42,109 bases of DNA. Source: Pseudomonas fluorescens (GTDB taxonomy: Bacteria > Pseudomonadota > Gammaproteobacteria > Pseudomonadales > Pseudomonadaceae). The first letter of the stretch is position 1. Every line of letters starts with the position of its first letter. The stretch spans positions 16,563 through 58,671 of the forward strand of contig NZ_CABVHY010000037.1 of assembly GCF_902497875.1 (NCBI RefSeq), given 5' to 3'. A program made the translations under genes and the position numbers. Positions 31,875 through 42,086 of this stretch are shown here, in pieces. The notes beneath the pieces are model-generated. The model saw nothing but the letters and a program-made list of their open reading frames with translations. It was not told the DNA's origin and ran no database searches.

Positions 31875-32138
31875 TTAGCCGTTAGAGCATCCATTACCCA
31901 TCAGGCTGTATTGCAGGATATGCCGTTGGCCTTTGGAGTCTTCATATTCCATGCGGGCCGGTACAACTTCGCAGACATTCGGAATTTCGCTCATCGATAT
32001 AACTTTGGCGACGTCCAGGTGAGTCGAGTAGGTGTACTCCATCACCGGTGTTTGCTGGCTGGCGACGTCTGTCGGTGCCTCTTCAGCCATCGCGGTGGCG
32101 CAAAGACTGCTGAGGGCCAGCACTACTAAAGCTTTCAT
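31875..32138 (-). CDS. DUF2790 domain secreted protein
   Basis: 87 aa. A signal peptide (MKALVVLALSSLCATAMA) precedes the DUF2790 domain (MEYTYSTHLDVAKVISMSEIPNVCEVVPARMEYEDSKGQRHILQ...), a Pseudomonas-restricted small periplasmic family of unknown function. Cys residues in NVCEVV and GNGCSNG probably form a disulphide. ATG 32138 follows AGAAAGG. A longer frame extends upstream to 32423 but lacks a signal peptide at its start and runs into a REPIN, so it is not used. Confidence 0.85.
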   Translation of the reverse strand: MKALVVLALSSLCATAMAEEAPTDVASQQTPVMEYTYSTHLDVAKVISMSEIPNVCEVVPARMEYEDSKGQRHILQYSLMGNGCSNG

Positions 32139-32170
32139 TTCAGTTTTACCTTTCTTGGGTCGTGAGGGGT

Positions 32171-32195
32171 CACGCAACCTTTTTGGGGTTGCGTG
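32171..32195. other. Hairpin upstream of the DUF2790 gene
   Basis: CACGCAACC and GGTTGCGTG form a 9-bp perfect stem with a 7-base loop, 33 bp before the DUF2790 start. It lies in the likely 5' leader. No U-tract follows on the minus strand, so a leader structure or operator is more likely than a terminator. Confidence 0.45.
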
Positions 32196-32366
32196 TGGAA
32201 CTTGAAAAAAGTATCTGGAGTAACCTGCCTTCGTGGGGGCTGTAACTTGGTTAATCACGTTGCCGTTGCTGGCGAGGCTGATTTTAGGCGGCTGAAAGGC
32301 ATTCATATAGACGTGCTTTTGATAAAGACTATTGACTGATTCTGTAACAATCGCCGGAAAAACCAC

Positions 32367-32453
32367 CTGTAGGAGCTGCCGAAGGCAGCGATCTTTTGAT
32401 TTTTGGCCTCTTGTGGGCGCCAAAAGATCGCTGCCCGAGGCAGCTCCTACGGG
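32367..32453. repeat. REPIN (GTAGGAGCTGCC family)
   Basis: CTGTAGGAGCTGCCGAAGGC and its inverted partner GAGGCAGCTCCTACGG enclose a short spacer (about 87 bp in all). It is the same family as the tandem elements at 1-281, with AAGGC in place of CAGGC. Confidence 0.85.
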
Positions 32454-32575
32454 GCTTGCGGGGTAAATAGGACATTTTGTAGGGGCTTGTTACTACCATC
32501 GTCGAATGGTTCTATAGGCCCGCCCCGGCTAAAACTGGGGCATACAAAAACAACTATGTCACCGAGGTAAAAAAG

Positions 32576-34531
<1,956 letters not shown>

Positions 34532-34550
34532 AGCGAGTTCCGCGTCATCG

Positions 34551-34586
34551 AGCCCCATCCGGTGTTGAGCCGGGTGGGGCTTTTTT
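34551..34586 (+). terminator. Rho-independent terminator after acs
   Basis: AGCCCCATCCGG pairs with CCGGGTGGGGCT (one T-G pair) around a short loop, and is followed by TTTTTT, 20 bp after the stop. Confidence 0.92.
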
Positions 34587-34636
34587 GTGGGTTGGGTTTT
34601 TGAATCGGCTGGAGGTTTGGGGTGGCTGGTCTATTG

Positions 34637-34733
34637 CTATCGTGAGCAAGCTCGCTCCCACATGAGTTCTATGCTGATCGCACCATAGCGGCCTTGCATA
34701 GATCCACTGTGGGAGCGAGCTTGCTCGCGATAG
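34637..34733. repeat. REPIN (GTGGGAGCGAGC family)
   Basis: A 97-bp element with inverted ends CTATCGTGAGCAAGCTCGC and GCGAGCTTGCTCGCGATAG. Its length equals that of the REPIN at 40523-40619. Confidence 0.88.
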
Positions 34734-35241
34734 AGGTTGCTCAGACAGCGGCGGAGTAGGCCCCGAACCAATAATTATCGGCTTCCCCGGTAGGAACCTT
34801 CCTGTTGTTACTCAAGTAACCGAATGTGTAACCGTGCAGCCCGATTCGGGGCAATGCGAAACGCAAAGCCCCATTTCAGGGTCACCTCATCCCTGATGAA
34901 AAATAAGATAGAACGCTACACTTGCCGCAATAGAAGGGTTTGCGAATAATAGGCCCGCTATTTGCAATACAGATCGGTTATTCGTCTTTTGCTTCTGCAT
35001 AAACTTGCAGGGCTGTCAATGAGCTCGCTCGGCTTTTTCAGTGCATCTGTAAATTGTTGTCGCATTGAAGAAATATCGGCTTCGGGCCTGTCGTTAGAAT
35101 GCCGATCACTTGCTCGTCGTTGCTTGCGTTGAATTCAACTCAAGGTTCCTACGCCGAAGCACCGCTATCAGGTTCCACTCATTCGCATATTGGGCTATCG
35201 CTCACTCTGCCGTTTTAGCCCTTTACCGATGGAGTCCCAAG
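34734..35241. promoter_or_regulatory. Upstream region of the aot operon
   Basis: About 500 bp without a believable gene. It contains GTTACTCAAGTAAC (34807-34820, a palindrome with 6-bp arms), an AT-rich stretch (34900-34990), and an ArgR-type box TGTCGC-N8-AA at 35058-35073, 169 bp before aotJ. An in-frame upward extension of aotJ from 35110 lacks a ribosome site and is rejected. Confidence 0.5.
35058..35073 (+). promoter_or_regulatory. ArgR box upstream of aotJ
   Basis: TGTCGC, eight bases, AA: the half-site pattern described for Pseudomonas ArgR. TGCATC 16 bp upstream (35042) may be a weak second half-site. ArgR, encoded at the end of this cluster, activates aot in response to arginine in P. 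aeruginosa. Confidence 0.6.
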
Positions 35242-36015
35242 ATGAAGAAACTCGTGCTGCTTGGCGCCCTGGCACTGTCCGTGCTGTCCCTGCCGACTTT
35301 CGCCGATGAAAAACCTCTGAAAATCGGTATCGAAGCGGCTTACCCTCCGTTCGCATCGAAAGCGCCGGACGGCAACATCGTCGGTTTCGACTACGACATC
35401 GGCAATGCCTTGTGCGAAGAGATGAAGGTCAAGTGCGTGTGGGTCGAGCAAGAGTTCGACGGTCTGATCCCGGCACTCAAAGTGCGCAAGATCGACGCGA
35501 TCCTGTCGTCCATGTCGATCACTGAAGACCGTAAGAAGTCCGTGGACTTCACCAACAAGTACTACAACACCCCGGCTCGTCTGGTGATGAAGTCCGGTAC
35601 TCAGGTCAGCGACGGCTTGACCGAACTCAAGGGCAAGAACATCGGCGTGCAGCGCGGTTCGATCCACGAGCGTTTCGCTCGCGAAGTCCTGACTCCGCTG
35701 GGTGCTGAAATCAAGCCTTACGGTTCGCAGAACGAAATTTACCTGGACGTAGCGGCCGGTCGCCTCGACGGCACCGTGGCAGACGCTACCCTGTTGGATG
35801 ACGGTTTCCTGAAAACCGATGCCGGCAAAGGTTTCGCTTTCGTTGGCCCGGCCTTCACCGACGTCAAATACTTCGGCGACGGCGTGGGTATCGCGGTACG
35901 CAAAGGCGACGCGCTGAAAGACAAGATCAACACCGCGATCACGGCCATTCGTGAAAACGGCAAGTACAAGCAAATCCAGGACAAGTACTTCGCTTTCGAC
36001 ATTTACGGCAAGTAA
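35242..36015 (+). CDS. aotJ: Arginine/ornithine ABC transporter substrate-binding protein
   Basis: 257 aa. A signal peptide (MKKLVLLGALALSVLSLPTFA) precedes a type-II amino-acid-binding fold: IGIEAAYPPFASKAPDGNIVGFDYDIGNAL, then KIDAILSSMSITEDRKKSVDFTNKYY, the signature for Lys/Arg/Orn binders. GGAG lies seven bases before ATG 35242. It is periplasmic and delivers arginine and ornithine to AotQM-P. It is the first gene of the operon, and a terminator-like hairpin separates it from aotQ, which would make binding protein more abundant than the membrane parts. Confidence 0.94.
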   Translation: MKKLVLLGALALSVLSLPTFADEKPLKIGIEAAYPPFASKAPDGNIVGFDYDIGNALCEEMKVKCVWVEQEFDGLIPALKVRKIDAILSSMSITEDRKKSVDFTNKYYNTPARLVMKSGTQVSDGLTELKGKNIGVQRGSIHERFAREVLTPLGAEIKPYGSQNEIYLDVAAGRLDGTVADATLLDDGFLKTDAGKGFAFVGPAFTDVKYFGDGVGIAVRKGDALKDKINTAITAIRENGKYKQIQDKYFAFDIYGK

Positions 36016-36036
36016 TAGCTCGCAGCGGTAAGTCCG

Positions 36037-36080
36037 AAATGGCGCAAGCAACAGGATCTCTGAGGTTTGCGCCATTTTTT
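36037..36080 (+). terminator. Partial terminator between aotJ and aotQ
   Basis: AAATGGCGCAA (36037-36047) pairs perfectly with TTGCGCCATTT (36067-36077), followed by TTT, around a 19-base loop. It lies 21 bp after aotJ and 27 bp before aotQ, consistent with leaky termination inside the operon. Confidence 0.8.
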
Positions 36081-36106
36081 CATCCCAACTTTCGAGGACC
36101 TGAATC

Positions 36107-36796
36107 ATGTTGAAAGGCTACGGGGCTGTCATCCTCGATGGCGCATGGCTGACGCTTCAGCTCGCCTTGTCGTCCATGGCCTTGGCCATTGTTCTGGGTC
36201 TGATCGGGGTCGCATTGCGCCTGTCGCCGGTACGCTGGCTGGCCTGGCTGGGCGATCTGTATTCCACGGTGATCCGCGGGATCCCCGATCTGGTGCTGAT
36301 CCTGCTGATTTTCTACGGTGGTCAGGACCTGCTCAACCGCGTTGCACCGATGCTCGGTTTTGACGATTACATCGACTTGAATCCGTTGGCGGCCGGTATC
36401 GGCACCCTGGGTTTCATCTTCGGTGCCTACCTGTCGGAAACCTTCCGTGGGGCCTTCATGGCGATCCCGAAGGGTCAGGCAGAAGCCGGCATGGCTTATG
36501 GCATGAGCAGTTTTCAGGTGTTTTTCCGGGTATTGGTGCCACAGATGATTCGCCTGGCGATTCCGGGCTTCACCAATAACTGGCTGGTATTGACCAAGGC
36601 CACCGCGCTGATTTCGGTGGTCGGTCTGCAAGACATGATGTTCAAGGCCAAGCAGGCGGCAGATGCCACTCGCGAGCCTTTCACCTTCTTCCTCGCAGTG
36701 GCGGCGATGTACCTGGTCATTACCAGTGTCTCGTTGCTGGCATTGCGTCACCTTGAGAAGCGCTACTCGGTAGGCGTAAGGGCGGCTGATCTATGA
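36107..36796 (+). CDS. aotQ: Arginine/ornithine ABC transporter permease
   Basis: 229 aa, a HisQ-type permease with about five helices. It starts with LKGYGAVILDGAWLTLQLALSSM and has the ABC-contact EAA loop EAGMAYGMSSFQVFFRVLVPQMIRLAIPG (about 125-155). It forms the inner-membrane channel with AotM. It overlaps aotM by four bases (ATGA). Confidence 0.93.
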   Translation: MLKGYGAVILDGAWLTLQLALSSMALAIVLGLIGVALRLSPVRWLAWLGDLYSTVIRGIPDLVLILLIFYGGQDLLNRVAPMLGFDDYIDLNPLAAGIGTLGFIFGAYLSETFRGAFMAIPKGQAEAGMAYGMSSFQVFFRVLVPQMIRLAIPGFTNNWLVLTKATALISVVGLQDMMFKAKQAADATREPFTFFLAVAAMYLVITSVSLLALRHLEKRYSVGVRAADL

Positions 36797-37491
36797 TCTT
36801 CGACTACAACGTCATTTGGGAGGCCCTGCCGCTGTACTTCGGCGGCTTGCTGACCACCTTGAAACTGCTCGCGCTGTCGCTGTTTTTCGGCCTGCTGGCG
36901 GCCTTGCCGCTGGGGCTGATGCGCGTGTCCAAGCAGCCGATCGTCAACATGAGCGCCTGGCTTTTCACCTACGTGATCCGCGGCACGCCGATGCTGGTGC
37001 AGTTGTTTCTGATCTACTACGGTCTGGCGCAATTCGAAGCTGTACGCGAAAGCTTCCTTTGGCCCTGGTTGTCGAGCGCGACGTTCTGCGCTTGCCTGGC
37101 GTTTGCCATCAACACCAGTGCCTACACCGCGGAAATCATCGCCGGTAGCCTGCGCGCTACGCCCAATGGCGAGATCGAAGCGGCCAAGGCCATGGGTATG
37201 TCGCGCTACAAGCTGTATCGCCGGATCCTGCTGCCGTCGGCCCTGCGCCGGGCGTTGCCGCAGTACAGTAACGAAGTGATCATGATGCTGCAGACCACCA
37301 GTCTGGCCTCCATCGTGACCCTGATCGACATCACCGGCGCCGCGCGCACGGTGAACGCGCAGTTCTATTTGCCGTTCGAAGCCTATATCACCGCAGGCGT
37401 GTTCTACCTGTGCCTGACGTTCATCCTGGTGCGCCTGTTTAAAATGGCCGAGCACCGCTGGCTGGGCTATATGGCCCCACGCAAGGCCTGA
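36793..37491 (+). CDS. aotM: Arginine/ornithine ABC transporter permease
   Basis: 232 aa, a HisM-type permease. It opens with DYNVIWEALPLYFGGLLTTLKLLALSL and has the EAA loop EAAKAMGMSRYKLYRRILLPSALRRALPQ (about 135-163), which docks on the ATPase AotP. Partner of AotQ. Its stop is two bases before the aotO start, so translation is likely coupled. Confidence 0.93.
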   Translation: MIFDYNVIWEALPLYFGGLLTTLKLLALSLFFGLLAALPLGLMRVSKQPIVNMSAWLFTYVIRGTPMLVQLFLIYYGLAQFEAVRESFLWPWLSSATFCACLAFAINTSAYTAEIIAGSLRATPNGEIEAAKAMGMSRYKLYRRILLPSALRRALPQYSNEVIMMLQTTSLASIVTLIDITGAARTVNAQFYLPFEAYITAGVFYLCLTFILVRLFKMAEHRWLGYMAPRKA

Positions 37492-37493
37492 CC

Positions 37494-38606
37494 ATGGAAC
37501 GTATCGATCATCCATTGCCGTGGAACCAGTTGGGCAGCGAGCGCCATGTATCGGTGTTCCGCTTTGGCAGCGGCGAGCGCAAGGCCTATATCCAGGCCAG
37601 CCTGCACGCCGACGAACTGCCGGGGATGCGCACGGCCTGGGAGCTGAAAAAGCGCCTGACCGAGCTGGAAGCCCAAGGCGCCTTGAATGGCGTGATCGAG
37701 CTGGTGCCGGTGGCCAACCCGATGGGCCTCAGTCAACTGCTGCAGGGCAGCCATCAAGGGCGTTTCGAGTTCGCCAGTGGCAAGAATTTCAACCGCGATT
37801 TCGTTGAACTGAGCGAGCCGGTAGCGGCGCAGTTGGCAGGCAGTCTGGGCGATGATCCACACGCCAATATCGAGCTGATCCGCCTGGCCATGAGCGATGC
37901 GCTGGCCGCGTTGCCGCCGGCCGAAAGCCAGTTGCAAGGCATGCAGCGAGTGCTGCTGAGCCATGCCTGTACCGCGGATGTGGTGCTCGATCTGCATTGC
38001 GACACCGAGGCGGCGCTGCACATGTACGCCTTGCCGCAGCACTGGCCGCAGTGGCGTTCGCTGGCGGCGCATCTGAATGTGCGGGTCGGGCTGCTGGCGG
38101 AAGAATCCGGCGGCAGTTCCTTTGACGAGGCCTGCTCGCTGCCGTGGCTGCGATTGTCGCGACTGTTCCCGGACGCGAAAATCCCGTTGGCCTGTCTGGC
38201 TACGACCATTGAATTAGGCGGTCAGGCCGATACCGGTCGTCCGCAAGCCGTGGCTCACGCCGAAGGCATTCTGGCGTTCCTCGCCGAGCAGGGTTTGATC
38301 AGCGGCGAATGGCCGAAGCCTGCCCAGGACGCTTGCGAAGGCATGCCGTTCGAAGGCACCGAGTTGCTGTTCGCGCCGCACCCGGGCGTGGTGAGCTTTT
38401 TGCGTCAGCCCGGTGAGTGGGTTGAAGCCGGCGACGAAATTTTTGAAGTGATCGATCCTTTATCCGATCGGGTCAGCACGGTGTGTGCTGGTACGTCCGG
38501 GGTGCTGTTTGCCATTGAACGGCTACGTTATGCCCAACCCGGTTTCTGGCTGGCCAAGGTGGCGGGGCGCGAAGCGCTGCGTCACGGGCGCTTGCTCAAC
38601 GACTGA
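37494..38606 (+). CDS. aotO: Succinylglutamate desuccinylase/aspartoacylase-family protein
   Basis: 370 aa. An M14-type zinc-hydrolase fold: zinc ligands in QASLHADELPGMRTAWEL (His and Glu) and a later His in LDLHCDTEAALHMY. A C-terminal beta domain (about 285-360; HPGVVSFLRQPGEWVEAGDEIFEVIDP) resembles a lipoyl-like barrel. It lies in the middle of the aot operon as in P. aeruginosa, where it is not needed for transport. The substrate is unknown; deacylation of an N-acyl amino acid is the family-based guess. Confidence 0.88.
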   Translation: MERIDHPLPWNQLGSERHVSVFRFGSGERKAYIQASLHADELPGMRTAWELKKRLTELEAQGALNGVIELVPVANPMGLSQLLQGSHQGRFEFASGKNFNRDFVELSEPVAAQLAGSLGDDPHANIELIRLAMSDALAALPPAESQLQGMQRVLLSHACTADVVLDLHCDTEAALHMYALPQHWPQWRSLAAHLNVRVGLLAEESGGSSFDEACSLPWLRLSRLFPDAKIPLACLATTIELGGQADTGRPQAVAHAEGILAFLAEQGLISGEWPKPAQDACEGMPFEGTELLFAPHPGVVSFLRQPGEWVEAGDEIFEVIDPLSDRVSTVCAGTSGVLFAIERLRYAQPGFWLAKVAGREALRHGRLLND

Positions 38607-38633
38607 CTGACTGTTTTTGTGAGAACCGACCGC

Positions 38634-39398
38634 ATGTACAAACTTGAAGTCCAAGACCTGCATAAACGCTATGGCAGTCACGAAGTGCTCAAGGGTGTGT
38701 CCCTGAAAGCGGCGGCTGGCGATGTGATCAGCATCATCGGCTCCAGTGGCTCCGGCAAAAGCACCTTCCTGCGTTGCATCAACCTGCTCGAGCAGCCCCA
38801 CGCAGGCAAGATTCTGCTCAACAACGAAGAGTTGAAGCTGGTGCCGAACAAGGAGGGCGCGCTGAAGGCCGCCGACCCGAAACAGCTGCAACGCATGCGT
38901 TCGCGGCTGTCGATGGTGTTCCAGCATTTCAATCTGTGGTCGCACATGACCGCGATGGAAAACATCATGGAAGCGCCGGTGCACGTGCTTGGCATGTCCA
39001 AGGCCGAAGCCCGCGAAAAGGCCGAGCTGTACCTGGCCAAGGTTGGTGTGTCCCATCGCAAGGACGCCTATCCGGGCCATATGTCCGGCGGCGAGCAGCA
39101 GCGTGTAGCGATTGCCCGGGCGCTGGCGATGGAGCCGGAAGTGATGCTGTTCGACGAACCGACTTCGGCACTCGACCCGGAACTGGTGGGCGATGTGCTC
39201 AAGGTCATGCAAGCCCTGGCTCAGGAAGGCCGGACCATGGTCGTGGTCACTCACGAGATGGGCTTCGCCCGTGAAGTGTCAAACCAGCTGGTGTTTCTGC
39301 ACAAGGGTGTCGTGGAAGAGTGCGGCAACCCGCGTGAGGTGCTGGTCAATCCGCAATCCGAACGTCTGCAACAATTCCTCTCGGGCAGCCTCAAGTAA
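38634..39398 (+). CDS. aotP: Arginine/ornithine ABC transporter ATPase
   Basis: 254 aa. Walker A GSSGSGKST (about 38), Q-loop VFQHFNLWSHMT, signature SGGEQQRVAIARAL, Walker B VMLFDEPTSALDPEL and the switch His in VVVTHEMGFAREV. It powers arginine and ornithine import with AotJQM. MYKLEVQDLHKRYG is taken as the start; a GTG five codons earlier is possible. No clear terminator separates it from argR, so argR may be partly co-transcribed. Confidence 0.94.
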   Translation: MYKLEVQDLHKRYGSHEVLKGVSLKAAAGDVISIIGSSGSGKSTFLRCINLLEQPHAGKILLNNEELKLVPNKEGALKAADPKQLQRMRSRLSMVFQHFNLWSHMTAMENIMEAPVHVLGMSKAEAREKAELYLAKVGVSHRKDAYPGHMSGGEQQRVAIARALAMEPEVMLFDEPTSALDPELVGDVLKVMQALAQEGRTMVVVTHEMGFAREVSNQLVFLHKGVVEECGNPREVLVNPQSERLQQFLSGSLK

Positions 39399-39511
39399 TC
39401 GCTCCCGTTACGCACCAAATTAGGTCATGCTGCGCACCGCGCGCCAGATGGTCTAGTTTGGTTGCTGCCGCTTCCGGCTTCTAACACTGTTTTGTTTTCG
39501 GATTGCTCGCC

Positions 39512-40492
39512 ATGACTGCCCATCGAATTGGTTTCCTGATTTGGCCCAGCACTAAAGCCTTGACGCTGGCGCTGGCTGAGGAGGCCTTGCGTGTTGCTCA
39601 GCGCGTGCATCCGGATGTTGTTTACGAACTCTCGTTTCTGCAGGCCGAACCACCCATCGAAGGCGCCTGGCAATTGCCGGGTGAGCCCTGGGCCGGAAAG
39701 CTCGAAGGTTTTCAGAAGCTGTTTCTGCTGGCGGACGAGCCGCCGACAACCCTGGCTCCAGCCTTGAGCAGCGCGCTCAAGCAGCAGGTGCGCGCGGGGT
39801 GTGTGATCGGTGGTTTGTCTGCTGGTGTTTATCCTCTGGCGCAACTGGGCCTGCTCGATGGCTACCGCGCCGCGGTGCACTGGCGCTGGCAGGATGATTT
39901 CGCCGAGCGCTACCCGAAGGTCATCGCCACCAGTCATCTGTTCGACTGGGACCGTGATCGCCTGACCGCTTGCGGTGGCATGTCGGTGCTGGACCTGCTG
40001 CTGGCAGTGTTGGCCCGTGACCACGGCGCCGAGCTGGCGGGCGCGGTGTCCGAAGAATTGGTGGTGGAGCGGATTCGCGAAGGTGGCGAGCGCCAACGCA
40101 TTCCCTTGCAGAATCGCCTGGGTTCGAGCCATCCGAAGCTCACGCAGGCGGTGTTGCTGATGGAAGCGAACATCGAAGAACCGCTGACCACCGATGAAAT
40201 TGCCCAGCATGTCTGCGTGTCTCGCCGCCAGCTGGAGCGGATCTTCAAGCAGTACCTCAATCGTGTGCCGAGCCAGTATTACCTGGAACTGCGCCTGAAC
40301 AAGGCCCGGCAGATGTTGATGCAGACCAGCAAGTCGATCATCCAGATCGGTTTGTCCTGCGGCTTCTCCTCGGGGCCGCACTTCTCCAGCGCCTATCGCA
40401 ACTTCTTCGGCGCCACCCCGCGTGAAGACCGCAACCAGCGTCGCAACAGCAGCCCGTTCGAATTGTCGTCGGCGCCTTCAGAGCGCGGCTAA
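39512..40492 (+). CDS. argR: Arginine-responsive AraC-family regulator ArgR
   Basis: 326 aa. The N-terminal DJ-1/GATase-I-like domain (about 1-190) begins with RIGFLIWPSTKALTLALAEEAL. The AraC DNA-binding domain with two HTHs (about 225-320; TTDEIAQHVCVSRRQLERIFKQYL and IIQIGLSCGFSSGPHFSSAYRNFFG) is at the C-terminus. In P. aeruginosa this protein activates aot and aru and represses several biosynthetic genes with arginine as signal. ATG 39512 follows TTCGGA weakly; TTG 39503 is also in frame. Confidence 0.93.
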   Translation: MTAHRIGFLIWPSTKALTLALAEEALRVAQRVHPDVVYELSFLQAEPPIEGAWQLPGEPWAGKLEGFQKLFLLADEPPTTLAPALSSALKQQVRAGCVIGGLSAGVYPLAQLGLLDGYRAAVHWRWQDDFAERYPKVIATSHLFDWDRDRLTACGGMSVLDLLLAVLARDHGAELAGAVSEELVVERIREGGERQRIPLQNRLGSSHPKLTQAVLLMEANIEEPLTTDEIAQHVCVSRRQLERIFKQYLNRVPSQYYLELRLNKARQMLMQTSKSIIQIGLSCGFSSGPHFSSAYRNFFGATPREDRNQRRNSSPFELSSAPSERG

Positions 40493-40522
40493 GTTTCAAG
40501 ATTTGTTTTGCCTTTGCTATCG

Positions 40523-40619
40523 CCATCGTGAGCAAGCTCGCTCCTACATGAGATCTGCGGTGAGCATCAGATTGATGCCCATACGCGATTCAGTGTAGGA
40601 GCGAGCTTGCTCGCGATGG
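40523..40619. repeat. REPIN (GTAGGAGCGAGC variant)
   Basis: 97 bp. CCATCGTGAGCAAGCTCGC at the left end and GCGAGCTTGCTCGCGATGG at the right, with a 42-bp centre unrelated to that of the 34637 element. It occupies the argR-aruC gap. Confidence 0.88.
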
Positions 40620-40720
40620 CCATCACAGACACCACACCTCTAAACCTGTGCAAATCAAATTCCCCCAACCCAGCCGCAAATCCCCGTCGGCAGTTTAAAC
40701 TGCGCCTTTGCGACGCTATT

Positions 40721-40787
40721 TGTCGCATTGCCGTAAACCCCGGTAAAAGCCGGTTTGACGCTATAAGAAGTTGTCGCTTGGCGGCAA
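40721..40787 (+). promoter_or_regulatory. Two ArgR boxes in the aruC promoter region
   Basis: TGTCGC-N8-AA at 40721-40736 and again at 40772-40787; a related TGACGC lies at 40756, 16 bp before the second. They are 79-145 bp before aruC. This is consistent with arginine-dependent activation of the AST pathway by ArgR. Confidence 0.65.
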
Positions 40788-40865
40788 GGCCAAGCTGAAA
40801 ACTGTCCTTACAATCCCCCCATCGCTTGCCAGTTTCAGGCAAGCGTTCCTCTTCAGGAGACTCCG

Positions 40866-42086
40866 ATGTCCGTTGAGCTAGCTCCGGTGCAACGCGCCGA
40901 TTTCGACCAGGTAATGGTTCCCAACTATGCGCCTGCTGCTTTCATTCCTGTGCGCGGCGCCGGCTCCCGAGTCTGGGATCAGTCGGGTCGTGAGCTGATC
41001 GATTTCGGCGGCGGGATCGCAGTTAACGTATTGGGCCATGCGCACCCGGCGCTGGTCGGTGCCTTGACCGAACAAGCGAACAAGCTGTGGCACGTCTCCA
41101 ACGTATTCACCAATGAGCCGGCCTTGCGCCTGGCCCATAAGCTGATCGACGCCACCTTTGCCGAGCGGGTATTCCTCTGCAACTCCGGCGCTGAAGCCAA
41201 CGAGGCCGCCTTCAAGCTGGCCCGTCGTGTGGCTCACGATCGTTTCGGTCCTGAAAAGTACGAAATCATCGCCGCGCTGAACAGCTTCCACGGTCGTACG
41301 CTGTTTACCGTGAACGTCGGCGGTCAGTCGAAGTACTCCGACGGCTTCGGCCCGAAGATCGTTGGCATCACTCACGTACCGTTCAACGATCTGGCCGCGC
41401 TGAAAGCTGCCATCTCCGACAAAACCTGCGCCGTGGTGCTGGAACCGGTCCAGGGCGAGGGCGGGGTGATGCCGGCGGAGCTGGCTTACCTGCAAGGCGC
41501 CCGCGAGCTGTGCAATGAGCACAACGCGCTGCTGGTGTTCGATGAAGTACAAACCGGCATGGGCCGCAGTGGCGAGCTGTTTGCCTACATGCATTACGGC
41601 GTGACCCCGGACATCCTCACCAGCGCCAAGAGCCTGGGCGGCGGTTTCCCGATCGCGGCGATGCTGACCACTGAAGCGTTGGCCAAGCACCTGGTAGTCG
41701 GTACTCACGGCACCACTTACGGCGGCAACCCATTGGCTTGCGCCGTGGCTGGCGCGGTGATGGACGTGGTCAACACTCCAGAAGTGTTGAATGGCGTTAA
41801 AGCCAGGCACGACAAGTTCAAGACCCGCCTGGAGCAGATCGGCGCCAAATACGGCCTGTTCACTCAAGTTCGCGGTCTGGGCCTGTTGCTCGGCTGCGTC
41901 CTCAGCGATGCCTGGAAAGGCAAGGCCAAAGACATTTTCAACGCCGCTGAAAGCGAAGGCCTGATGATCCTGCAGGCCGGCCCGGACGTGATTCGTTTCG
42001 CGCCAAGCCTGGTGGTTGAAGACGCCGATATCGAGCAGGGCCTGGAGCGTTTCGAGCGCGCCGCGGCGAAACTGACTCAAGCCTGA
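40866..42086 (+). CDS. aruC: Succinylornithine/acetylornithine aminotransferase
   Basis: 406 aa, class-III PLP aminotransferase. The PLP lysine is Lys255 in SAKSLGGGFPIAAM; the upstream LVFDEVQTGMGRSGELFA holds the cofactor Asp; NSGAEANEAAFKLAR binds phosphate. It moves the amino group of succinylornithine to 2-oxoglutarate in the arginine succinyltransferase pathway and can also serve in arginine synthesis (ArgD role). AGGAGACTCCG precedes the start. The remaining aru genes are expected just past the window edge. Confidence 0.94.
   Translation: MSVELAPVQRADFDQVMVPNYAPAAFIPVRGAGSRVWDQSGRELIDFGGGIAVNVLGHAHPALVGALTEQANKLWHVSNVFTNEPALRLAHKLIDATFAERVFLCNSGAEANEAAFKLARRVAHDRFGPEKYEIIAALNSFHGRTLFTVNVGGQSKYSDGFGPKIVGITHVPFNDLAALKAAISDKTCAVVLEPVQGEGGVMPAELAYLQGARELCNEHNALLVFDEVQTGMGRSGELFAYMHYGVTPDILTSAKSLGGGFPIAAMLTTEALAKHLVVGTHGTTYGGNPLACAVAGAVMDVVNTPEVLNGVKARHDKFKTRLEQIGAKYGLFTQVRGLGLLLGCVLSDAWKGKAKDIFNAAESEGLMILQAGPDVIRFAPSLVVEDADIEQGLERFERAAAKLTQA

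Noticed and set aside
32139..32423. N-terminal extension of the DUF2790 gene
   Set aside because: It would place the signal peptide in the middle of the protein and starts inside a REPIN.
35110..35241. 44-residue N-terminal extension of aotJ
   Set aside because: The signal peptide begins at 35242 with a good ribosome site; the extension covers the promoter region.
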